The notes under the pieces were generated by a model. The model did no database searches, was not told the DNA's origin, and saw only the letters and a list, made by a program, of their open reading frames with translations. A DNA stretch of 64,000 bases from Breviolum minutum Mf 1.05b.01 (Eukaryota; Sar; Dinophyceae; Suessiales; Symbiodiniaceae). The stretch covers positions 1 through 64,000 of the forward strand of contig DF240526.1 in the NCBI GenBank assembly GCA_000507305.1, written 5' to 3'. A program made the translations under genes and the position numbers. Shown in pieces: positions 46,326 to 58,900 of this stretch. Numbering within the stretch: the stretch's first letter is position 1; every line of letters begins with the position of its first letter.

Positions 46326-49300
46326 GTCCGAGCGCATCATCGTCACTGGCTGCAAACATGAGACGGTGGGAGATATTGTCGTGAGCTTAGGAACTCCCAA
46401 CGCCTTAGGATGAGAGAAGATTGAACAATCATGATCCTTTGATGGAGGTATCTTGATGAAAATTAGATTCTTAGATATTGCGAAAGGTCCAACCGCTAAG
46501 TTTTTGGGATCTTGATTGGTTTATTTTTGTTTGCAGGAAGGTAAAGAGACATTGTCTCATAGGCCACTAGAGCTTGGTACCTGAACTTCCACCTCGACCT
46601 CAGGTCCGGGGGGAATTCAACCTTCACAGCGACAATCATGGCAAGCCAGTCTACAAGAAGAATGGACAGGCAAAGTTCAAGTCATTCACGTTTCAAACCC
46701 TCAGAGAATTCCCGGAAGACAATTGAAGGGTCTTTTGGTGACCACCTTGCCATTGAAAACTATCAGAATTTTTCGGTAAACCAGACTTGTGCTTCAAGAT
46801 AGTTCTGTCATTCACCTCCACCTGCTGGGTTTTTTTGGCTGCAGCCTCCCAGCTAAATACGCGTATTTGTATGCCCACTAAACCTACTAGTTGTAGAATC
46901 TCCATGGCTCTTTATTGCTGGCTTTGCCTGGTGGCCACCGCTGATGCCGTGCGTTTTAGTGTTTCGGATGACATGCATGTGAAGATGAAGCCTTTCAAGC
47001 CAACAGATCCTTAGCCACAAGGGAAACAAACACTTTTTCCTTTTTGTTGCTGAAGGGAGGGGAAACGAAACATCCACAGAAAAGGAACGCTACAGAAGCA
47101 CACTTGACAAGGAGGTTTCTAGGGAAAGGTTTTTCTTGCTAGAAAATTTCTGGACAAAAACGGATCAAAATCATTAGGATTTCCATGGTATATAAGTTTC
47201 TGTACAGTTGATATGGCGAACACTGCAGTAGTTTGCCACTTGCCACAACACAAGTTGCAAGGACCGGATTGGTATCGTTGGTGCCGGCCCAGCGGGTGTA
47301 CACATGGCCAGTCGGTTGAAACAAATGGGCTACTTGAAGACCACCTTGTCGCCAGGTTTGTGAACATGGATTATTTGTCATTTTCTTTAGTAGTAGTAGT
47401 AGTTCTTTGTTTGTTTTGTAGTAGTTGTCGTTGCCACTGCTGCAAAAACTTGGAAGCCCTTGAGGGAAGATCTCTGGGTACCTCAGGAGTTATGACGCTA
47501 ATTTCATTCCCTATAGAGGTAGGAAATTCATGTGGGTTCAACAAACCCATTTAATACTTAAAAAAGAAAACAGCTTTTTGATTTTGCACGCTTTTGAGGT
47601 TTGAACGCTCTGATCGTGTCGGTGGCAAATCCTTGACTCTCTATCTGAACGAGTCGGGTGAATGTGTGCAACAGAAGGATCCGAAATCAGGCGTGGTGGC
47701 TGGCCCAAAGTGTCGAAATTCAAGAGCAGATGAAATAGTCATTCTTACAAACATCGTTTTTGTTAGCGGTGTTTGCAAAAATGTGTGGTTATCAGTGTGG
47801 ATTTTGACCAAAGAACGTTGGAAGGTCAGGTGGACACTAGCAGTTGTGTGGCACACGACATGGGCACCTGCTTTCTTCATAATGGTTACCACATCATCCG
47901 TGACTTGGTTGCTGAGTACAACTTGACCAGTGTTATTGCTCCTGAGGGGAGAGCCATGTTCAGTCATTTCGCCATGGACTCCTTGTCCTCACAGAGCATG
48001 CAAGAATTTGTGACTTCTTCCATCATGGACGGGGTGAAGAAGAAGGTGATCAAAGTTCCTTGGTATGCTTTCACAGAAAAGCTGAAGGTGCTCGGTGCAT
48101 TGCTAACGGCTGTGAAGAAGTACAATGAGCTTCATGTAAGCCTCTTCGGAAAGGTGGAATTCTCTATGCCCCCCCGACCTAGTGCAAGCGTGTTGGAAAA
48201 GATCCTGGGTGGTGTTTTAATTTTGTTTACATTCTTTTTAGGGGGCGGTGAACTGAAGTGTTTTTACATGATTGTGATTTCTTTTGTTCTTTTTGATAGT
48301 TTCTGTCCTACAACCAGGATCAACATGACGTTTGCGAAGTTTTTGGAAGAGAATGATATGCATGCCCTCAGCGGCTTCTTGATGTTTGCCCATGCAGCGC
48401 AGGGCTACGGTTATGTGACAAGTATTCCCGCCTTGTATGGTCTCTGGTGGATCTCTCCAGAGCTGTTGAACGGATACGTTCAAATGAGCTTCAGAGAGCA
48501 GTTGGAGAAGCTGGGTTGCATATAGAATACTTTTGTGGCCCCAAATAGCAAAAGGGGATCATCATTTCAGGTGTGGCTTAGCATTTGTTTGGTTTCCGCT
48601 CTTTTTTGATTCAGGCGTCTACTAGTATTATCAGATCAGAACCTTTTGAGATAAATCAGAACCTGTTCGGTGGCAACCTGCTGGGTTTCTTGAAGTTTTC
48701 GAGTTTTCTTCAGTCGCGCTTTTCATCAAAATCAATCACCAGGACCGTCTACAACCCAAGCATGAAAAACCACGTGGGTCGTTTCTGTCAATCAATGCAA
48801 GGCTGTTGGGTGTGGGGTTTGGTCTCTTGGTTGGTAGGTGGAGATGCAAAACCGGTGCGCCGAACCACGACCATGCTACCTGAAGGAGTGCCGTGCCAAC
48901 AACCTGGGTGGAAGTGGAGGGAAGTGGAGGGAAGGGGGCAGTAGGAATCTAGGTACCCCAAGCAGCTGATGAAATGTTTTTTTTTTGCCTCGAAAGTAGA
49001 AACTCGGAAACGCCTTGGAGGATATGAAAAGATTTGGACAAGCATGGTTGAGAAAGATGGCCTGGACGTTCGCTATGGAGTTGACATTCTTGAAAAAGGC
49101 ATTGATCGACAACTTCACAACCATAGCGCGCCAATTCTCATCAAGTACAAGCAACATGGAAAATTGGTCACGGAAGAGTTTGACTTTCTCATATATTCTG
49201 CGCCTCATGCTCATGCTCAGAAGTATGTCAAGGATGTTGTATCAAACGAGCAGCGCATCTTCTCCCAACTCAAGAGCTTTGTTTTGGCAACAACGCTCTA

Positions 49301-52300
49301 TACCAGTCCGCCAGTCAAAGACTACACCGATGAAAAGCATCAGCTGCCCATCATGTATAGTGCAGACAAGATGGCGGATTCCTCTCAAGATGGGTCTTGG
49401 TATGCAGATCGCTATGATGATAACATCTTTGGACATGTCTGGAATCCGGAAATACAACTTCGAGTAGGATATCAGTTTTATGAAGACTACGAACTTCATG
49501 AGAGTCTTAAGGACACAGATCGCACTCCTCTTCACAACAAGATCATGAAATTTGCTCCAGAAGTTCAAAATCAGTTCGAACAGGAGCTGGCCAAACAGCG
49601 CGTGACAGATGTGAAAATCTTTCGCCAATATCCATGGCCTTACTTTCATCACTTTGGTCAGGAAGCTATCCAAGATGGCATGCCATGGGATCTTTTTGAC
49701 ATGCAAGGTGAGATGAAGACGTGGTGGATTGGAGCCAGTGCCTGCTTTGAATCTGTTCATGATGTTACAAATTATAATCTGATGCTGCTCAGCACTTACA
49801 TGCGAGCGGAATTCGAAGCTGGCCAGGTTGTCAGCGCAGAAAGCTGAGCGAAATCGAGAACAGCCGCGGCTTGCGAGATAAAAAAAGCCGTAGAACGACG
49901 ATGGCAGATGTTCTAAATCATTGAACACTTTTCTGATTCTTTTTGGGATTCGCTATTTTTTTCTAAAAAGATTAGAGTCCGATTTTTGATTTCGCACGTT
50001 GGAGGTCAATGGTTTGGACGTGATGTTGTACTTCTGGGATGATCGAGATGGACCTGATTTTTGTGGCTGGTGGTTTGGCCCCAAGGTGCGGGGATCGTTG
50101 CTTCTTCTTCCTTGGTTGAGATATATATTTTTAAGGGATGAACAAATTCTCTGTCCTTCCCTTGGGACCTCTCTTATGGTCTTGGGGGATGATTAGAATT
50201 TTGGCAAATAGATGTATAGTTGGTGGGATTTGGAGTTGATTTAGGCTGATCCCCCGAAAACTGTTTGAATGAAATAAGGAGCTACTAGCTGCCTCGAGGT
50301 TTAGCAAAAAAAGATGTGCCTTGAATGGCCAGGTGGGTGGTGATCAAGTCTGGGCCTTTCATTCCGAGAAAGCGCCCACCCCACCGTTGAGTGGTTGGAA
50401 GGCACACCTTGGGCCTGGTGGGCTTTGCTGGAAAAGTGGAGAGTTTTGGGTTTTGAGCCTCCTTTTGGAAACAGGCGAAGCAGAAAAAAAACCTAGATGA
50501 GCCTAGAGCCCCACTTCTGTTTTTGAAGGCCAACCCCCAAAACAAGGCCTTTTTGAATCAAAACAGCCGGGTCATTTTGGGTTCTAGGTGCACATATCCA
50601 CAAATAACTCCCTCGTACAGACTCACACCTGCAGGTGCCGTACGACGGTCCCGTTGACAATACCTTCATCTTGCAGCTTGCTGCAGGCCCCATGTGAATG
50701 TGTTCTGGGTTTGGGCTGTTGATGTTTTGGGATACTAAGAACTGAAGAATTTCACACCCAACAATTCTAACTTGATCATATCATCACCATCACATATCGT
50801 TATACGGTCGCATTCATATCGAACAGTATCACAACCAGTGGATTCAAGGCATCATCTCCCCAAAACTTCCCTGGAAGCCACTCCGGACTTGCCCCAAATA
50901 CACTGCTTTACACTAGCTGAGAACCCAAACCATTCCAGTATGCTTTCCTTCTGATGCCACACCAGACCGGAGTTTCACGCAAATTGCGATTCTAAAGTTT
51001 AGCAGTATTGAAGGGATTTTGATTTGATTCCCTTTCTCCACATGTTCAGATGTGGGACGACCCGTCCTTTTCATTTGCCGGGTGAGGCTATTCAAAAGGA
51101 TCTACGCCGCAGTACCAGCCTGTCGGCAAGCTTGGACTCAACAATCCAGGATTGCAGCTACGATAGTCCATGATCACATGTTTCAACCCTTTTTTGGTGG
51201 GGATGAGCCTATTCATCCTATTCATCTCAGACTTTTCCCTTTCACTGGGCCGGATACATCCCAGATATGAAGAAATCCTTTCAAAAATTGGGTGCCTTTT
51301 AATTTTTTTGAGTCACTAACAAACAGAAAAGTTTACACCTTGAAAATTGATGGGATGGGTTGTAAGTTACTAAGACTTTCCGGCTTCCTTTTTTGGGGGC
51401 CTTAAACGGCCTAATTTTGGAGGGACGTTTCCCCAGCCGTTCGTTTCGGGGAGGGTGCCATCGCATCATTGAGTCGTCTCCATGAGGTGGGAGGCGTGCC
51501 TCAGTCGTTGCCTCGGAGATCGCCTTGATTTTTTGCACCAAAAATGGCTTTTTGTTGTGGGGGAAACATCTATAGTTACTATGGTAGTATTGTTGTATAT
51601 TATATATTATCATATTATATACAAACATAAATTATATATATGTATGTAAAATATACAGTAGATATGTTTAGTGAATCAAGCTATCTGGCTATGCTTGATT
51701 GAAAGAAGATGTTCTGTTAGTTTTGTCCATCTATTTCCAAGAGTTTCCAATTTTTTCCTCTACCTGAGACAACAGCAACAGTCTCCTCATGCCACAAAGG
51801 ACGGTTCCCTATAGCTATGGCCCTGCTCCAGTGGACACCTCAGCAGCCCACTGCAACTGGACCTGCTGGTGGTCCATAGCCTGCGGATCCAAGGCTTATG
51901 GTCTCCCTCCAGCGTATGGGTGCGGCAGGGGAAGTGGCATAAAACCCATGGCCGAACCTTTGGAGATATGCGGAACCCAACTTCCATGACATGAGGATTC
52001 ATTGGGCATTTTTCCAAAATCTGGTGATTTTGGGAAAAGCTTCCAATCTCAAAAAAAATACCTGTTTGCGGAACCGGAGGTACGGCGTGCCCGGATATGA
52101 ACCGCAGGCGCTGTTGCACCCCAAGTGCAACTTGTTCTTTGTCTGTTGCACTGTGTCAAGCATGTTAACAGGCTGAGCGGAGAAGTCCAGAACGGAAACG
52201 AAAAGAGGCAAAGCTGCACATGTTTTGACAAGTCTTATGGTTTGTCTAAGTTTGACCTGTTTGAACATGTTGACCCATACTTTTCCAATGCAATCCTTGT

Positions 52301-53616
52301 ATTTCAATTGCTACGCAGGATCACAAAGTCGATAAAAAGAAAAAAGAGGAGGACGGTTCCCATGGTCTGCTTTTTTTTGAACACAAGCAGTGCATTGTCA
52401 TGCCAATGGCCCGGCGGTGTGTAAGGATGCCAAGCAACGGCGGAAGAACGCTGAGGAAGAGAAAAAAGCCGCAGCCAAGCGGAAAGAAGAGGACTCCCTG
52501 TTTTGTTGAAATTGGACACCTTTGGCAAAATGAAAGTGCCAACTTCCTGTATAGGAGGCAATCAAGAAAAAGGAACAGGAACAAAAACAAAAAGAAGAGG
52601 CTTGTGACACCTTGTGACTTCAAGTTCTTCTTCTTGTTGTTGTTGTTGTTGTTGACACAACCATCCCAAAAACATTGAACATGGATACTGGATACTTTGA
52701 ACTTCGTTTCTCACACTTCAAAGTCTTGCTTGTCAGATATCATTTCGTTGACACTGTTGATGGAAGAAATCCTGCACCACCTAGGATGTATAAAACCCTG
52801 TAAATGGGATAAACTACCTGCCAACTGGGGCAGGATTTCTTGCATCAACAGTATCTTTGGGTTTTTTTTTGATCAACCTAAGGCCGCCAAGCAAAAGAAA
52901 GATCTTGAAGAGAGACGACGACAAGAACAGAGGTCGACCTTGGCGATCCGAAGGCGTCGGGACCGGAATTTTGGTGAGGATTGAATGGGGAAAGTACCAT
53001 CGAATTTGTATATATCATATTTTGTTTGGTTGGTTATGGAATATAGCATTTAAGCTATTCACATCAATAATTTTGTTTTAAACATCATGAGCTGACATCT
53101 CATTGGAAACATCACCTGTGATTTTCGAAGGAGAGGCGTCATGCGGATGTTTTATCTTTATCTGTTCGGAATTCCACCCCACATTGCGCTGTGCAGGGTG
53201 ATTCAGAAGGTTCGACTAGCATCACCCGAGACCTTCTCGGAGGTTCAAAAAGAACTTCAGGCACGACGCCGTGATGGAAACAAATATGGAACTCTTTTCA
53301 GCTTCATAAGTGTCGCGGAATGAATATAGTACCTGTGGTTGGGCTTATGTAATATATTCATATGATAGAAATTGACATGAGTTGAATGGAATTGATATGA
53401 TATGAAATGAATTGATGTGTTATGATGTGATATGGAGAGAAGGACGAAGAGCATGCTCAGATGATGAATATGATGGATAACATAGGGGGATGCCCAGTGC
53501 GTAACCCAGATGAAATACGATGAACTGGGGTGGATGCAATGGCGGCAACGCCGGGGACAACGAAGATGAGCATGACGAGGATAACGAGGATAACGATGGT
53601 AACGATGCGAGCGACC

Positions 53617-53701
<85 letters not shown>

Positions 53702-55929
53702 CGAGGAAGACAAAGAACCCCGAACAACCCAACATCAGGACCACAGGTCCAAACTTTGGGGAGCAGGGGAACGTTCCAGGGGCAAAAAATCTGACTCTAG
53801 CCAACCTGACCACTCAGCATTCCTCAACATGAGAGTCGTAATTCACAGGGAAATATGGAGGCTGAGGAGTGATTTAACATGATAAAAGAATGATACTGAC
53901 CATGCATAGCATTGAGCCCTTTATGATTACCTACATGTTTTTCTCATTTCTGAAAGGAATTTTGAAAATTCAGCAGGAGATTCTCGGAGTCGAGCTGGAA
54001 AATACCGGAAGCCAAAAAGAGAGGATCAAAGAGGCGCTACGGAGAAAATCGGTGAAATTCACCTGGCTACTGGTTCTAAAAATTCATGGCAACTGGATTT
54101 TTACCGCAAACATTTCGAAAAAAAGGAACCATTTTTTTCTTGAGGATGTTTTTTTTTTTAAAAGAGAAAAAACGGCAGGCATTGGGATGTGATTGGAAGA
54201 TCTTGGATGTTAGCTGCGAAGTTGTTGTTGGATGTAGCAAGGAAAGCGAGAAAGGTTTGGAGCAAGCGACGAAAAGAATTGATAGCATCAAGGAGCAGCG
54301 TCAAAAAGAACTGGTCGGGCAGCTCAGATTTTCACGTGGAAAACCGTGTGTGTTTTTTTTTAGGGTACAGGGGCTTTGCTAGCCAGTTACCCCCCGAATT
54401 AACATATGCCGGTTGAAGGTTGAAGATGATTTTTCCTCTTCCTTGGGTGGAATATGTTACTTTCCAGGATATGAAAAATGTGACAATTTATTATGAGAAC
54501 CCCCAAAAAGCCAACCATAAGTAAGGCCGGGTTTTGACGCTTTTGAACTACTGCTCACGTGGCTGAGTTTGACACCTCTCTAAGAAAAAGGCACCTGTCA
54601 TCCATTTGTCCCTATTGTTGATGAACAAAATCCTGCAACCCTGCCTAGGTAGCTCATTTACAGTGTAGATACTTTTGGGTGCTTTTCGGATTGAAGTGGC
54701 AACGATACAATTGGTGTTTTGTCAGGACAAAAAGGAAGCTGAGGAGAGAAAAAGATTAGAGCAGCAGGCCAAGACGGATGAACTCCTGAAGGACCGTGCC
54801 GCGGCGGTCGCGGCAATTTTTTTCAAGGCATTTTGGCAGTCACCGAAATCAGACCTTTTTTAGCTTTTGACAAGAAAAAGCAGCACTTTCCCAAGAGTTC
54901 TGAGTGAAAATAATAGGTGAATCTTCAAAGACGTATCGCACGGATTGTAATTAGGGCCAGAGCGGCCAGAGTGAAGGTAGATTAGATGGCGAGCCACTCC
55001 CGCGAGGGAGGTTTAGAAGAGTGGTATGATAAACCAATGCATGGCAATGGTGGCATCTACTGTGCAGCTGGTGTAAGAAAGTGCCAAATAATCATCTTTT
55101 GTATCAATGGCTGCTCCTTTGAAGGAGGTGGTTTAATTTTTGCAGGAAATACACCCTGAAAAAATCCTCAAGTATTTCTTTCCCAGCAAGAAATGAAGGG
55201 TCCCCTCCAACAAAATGTTACAAAAATGGATATCATTTCAGATGAACGGAGCAAAGAACTGCAGATCTCTTTCAGGAGCTCAGCGATTTGGTGGACTCTG
55301 CAGAAGCTTCGATTGAACGACTCAAGGACTCTGATCGTATGGGAGAGGGTTTCAGCTTCCCATGAGACCCCTTCTAAATGGTCTTAATGATAGCATATAC
55401 ATGGGGGCTACTAACTAACCACTTACTAGCTGGGATGATCCTCCAAGTATGTGAATTCAGATGACTTCACTTGAAAAAGTAAATCAATATAAATCCAACA
55501 ATTTGATCAGATAGAATAGATGAATATGACAAAGATGGACTGAATGCTTACATTTACTTTTTTGCTTCTTCATGCTTTGAAAATTGCAATGCTAGAATAG
55601 TGAATGCAGATGCCTTTAGGTACGATGGAACATTCTCTTACATGGGGGGAAGATGATAACATTCCCGAGGAGCTGTCCGCTCCTTTGTGCGATAAGATCG
55701 AGGACAGTGTCAGCCTGCCATAATTTTCGGGCACAACTGCCAGCAGCTTGAGGAAATTGATTAAAGGATGATGCACATGTATTGATGGAGTACTACAGAC
55801 AATGCCCCACCAACAACAACAGCAACTACTACTACGACTGTGACTGCGACTGCGACTGCGACTGCTACAACTAACACCAACACCAACACCAACAACGACG
55901 ACGACGACAACACCAACAACAGCAACAGC

Positions 55930-55976
<47 letters not shown>

Positions 55977-58900
55977 GAACAACAACAACAGGAAGAACAA
56001 GAACAAGAGCAAACATAGTACTAAGAACTAAGAACAAGAACAAGAGCAAGAACAAGAACAAGAAGAATAACAAGAGCAAAAGCAATAGTAAAAACAATAA
56101 CAAGAACAGAGCAATGCCATCCACAATAACAATAGTACAAACAAGAACCTGAGCCAGAAAATAGCAATAACGAGAACACTAGCAAGAATAATAACAATAA
56201 CAACAACAATAGCAATACCAAGAACAAGATTAAGAGCAAGAGTAAAAACAATAACGATAACGATAGCAAGAACAGACCCATAAAGATGACAATGAAAATG
56301 GTAAGAATTAGAACAAGACATGAGCAGAACAATAATGATAATTCAACAACAATGGTAAGAACAATAGCAAGAAGAATACCAATTTTACCAGCGAGAAGAC
56401 GATCAAGATCAAAATCAATAACCATAACAATAACAATAGGAACACATAAGAATAAGAATTGAAACAGCAGAACATGATCAAAATCAACAGCAGCAGCAAC
56501 ATCAACAACAACAACAACAGCAACCACAGCAACCACAGCAACCACAGCAACCACAACGGCACTGGGTGAATTATGACTGGACCGTGACTTCAAATTGCCA
56601 GGTGAAGGAAGTCGAGGCCTGTGCCCTGGCTGTTGAAGAGGCAGCCAGCTGCCTGCTGTCCCAAATGTTGGGAGAAGTTCGTGTTTTTGTTAATCAAATT
56701 CCTAATCTTGCATGAGAATGAATGGTACACGTTTTTTTTGCTCCCATTTCAAGTTTATGGTACAGTGGATATTCATTGGCTTTGACAGTGAATTGGGGTG
56801 GATACTTTATTTTGGATTCTAAAATAGAAACCAATAGACATACCATTTTGGCAGATTGATAAAATCTTCTGTTTTCAAACACCGGTCTCAGGAGTAGTTG
56901 TGTTGCTTTGTCGTATCCATAAGTTTGCCACATGGGAATGTGAACGCACCAATCTTTATTAGTGGATAGCAGGTAGGATCAGTGGAAAATGACCATGTCC
57001 ATGCTTGTAAAGGAAAGGAGACTCGTTTTAGGTTTGGACTTTAGACCTGTTTGGATCGAGTTGTTGCTGAAGTACAGGGCATGGAGCTATTGGAACGGAA
57101 AAACATCCTATATGGTGAACACTTGCAGTTGTTTTATTTGATCCTTTTCACGGAGGGGAGCAACAAAAAAACTTTTGGCAAACTTTAGGGTCCAGATCCA
57201 CTCCATTGACGACACACCAGGCCGGCTCAGATGCCAAGAGTGCCACGAAGGTGGGGGAACCAAGAGGCACTGCAACTGAAAAAAAAGGTCGAGGGACCCG
57301 AAAAGGAAAGGATGGTTTTCCAAACCCTACTTTTTAAGGGGCTATGTTAGTTTTTAGGGAGGGTCATTTTTGTTGATAGAGTTTATTGAATGTGGAGCCC
57401 ACTGATGTTTTGTTCTTAGAAAAAAGAACGGAAAGCTGAGAGCTTGCTCCAACAGTCCAAAAACAAAGTATCTTCGCAGATATATAATTTCTGAATGAAG
57501 ATATGAGTAGACGATTTTTGGAGTTACTACTGATTTGACATTTGTGAAACAAAAGCAAAGAGTTCTTTTTTATACACCTCTCGGCATAAGGCGTGCACTG
57601 ACTTCATTTTGGTGAAAGGGAACGACATCAAGGAGAGTTGCGCACCCTGGGAACAGGAACAAGTAGGCTTGAGCATAATTGTCAACAACCAAGAACAACA
57701 AGATCTTATTTTTATTTCTGATTCTGTATCAACAAAACTGATCAAAACGTGTGGTGAATCAAAAACACAAGAGCAGTCTGGATTTTTGAGTTCTCCAAAA
57801 AGCAAAGTGTTCCAAAAGAACAACATCCAGAGGTGGTACGGTTGATGGAAGAAATCCTGCAAACAATTTTTTCAGATTGGTAGTTTGACTTCATTATTTA
57901 CAGGGTTTTAGCACCATCCAAACGGTGGTTGTTTGGGATATCTTCCACGAAGCCTTCACCTCAAGGATCCAGTCCCAAGTCCTTTAGCTCCTGGTATTCA
58001 AGCTCCTGGAGCATCGGACACCAAGCAGGTGAGGGAAAAACGTGTGAAGATTTTTTTTTTTTAAAGGTGCTTCCAAGGATGATTGATGATGAACAAATTC
58101 TATGTGCCTTAAAATGAAAAGGTTTCAAGTCTTTCAATGTTGTTGATGAATATTGTTGAAGATTTCCAGTTTTAGATTCTAGATGTGGATTTTGCAATGT
58201 TTTTAAGCAACTTTTTGCTGGTTTTAGGAAAGATGTCCACATTTCCATGCACTCGATCTTCAGGCCTTGGGAAAGCTCCTTCAGCGCATCAATGAGTGCG
58301 GGAAAACGGCGGAAGCCTTGATCCAAGCTGCTAGAGGCCGCTGTCGGGTGGGAAGGGGTTGGAAGAAAACCAATGGAAATTGGTTGGGTCATTGGTCAGT
58401 TAGGGATTTTATCCCCCATATAACCTAAACTGGCTGGTGGCAACTCAAAAAAAAAAAAATATATATACATACATATTTATTTGTTTATTTATTTATTTAT
58501 CTATTCATTTTCACCTCTCTTTAAGGAAGATTCCCATTTTGACGAGCATATTTTTCAAATGGGTTGAAACCACCAACTAGAAATTGATGGAAATTGCTGG
58601 AAATTGGAAGTTGGTGATAAGAGTGGGTGGGATAATATCTATATATTCCAGTTGCAGTACACAAATTTCAGCAGATGTTTTGTTCTGGTGGCGCCAGATA
58701 CAGAATATGGGCAGGGGGGGGGGGTAAAATTTTTGATCAGTATATAATCACCAGTAAACCCAGTAAAGCCCATCTATTCACCTTCATCTTTACCACCGTC
58801 CAAAAGCTCCCCACCCCCGTTGAGTCGTCCTCGCTCGGTTCCAGGTGCCAAAGAGCAGGCGGTCCGCCGCGCCTCGGCTCGACAAAAGACGAAAGAACGA

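Noticed and set aside
53520..53882. Poly-aspartate and poly-methionine frames
   Set aside because: Produced by the GAT microsatellite inside an intron of the large gene.
55570..56593. Two long minus-strand frames rich in leucine and valine that look like membrane proteins
   Set aside because: They translate the AAC/AAG simple repeat; hydrophobicity is a by-product of GTT/CTT triplets.
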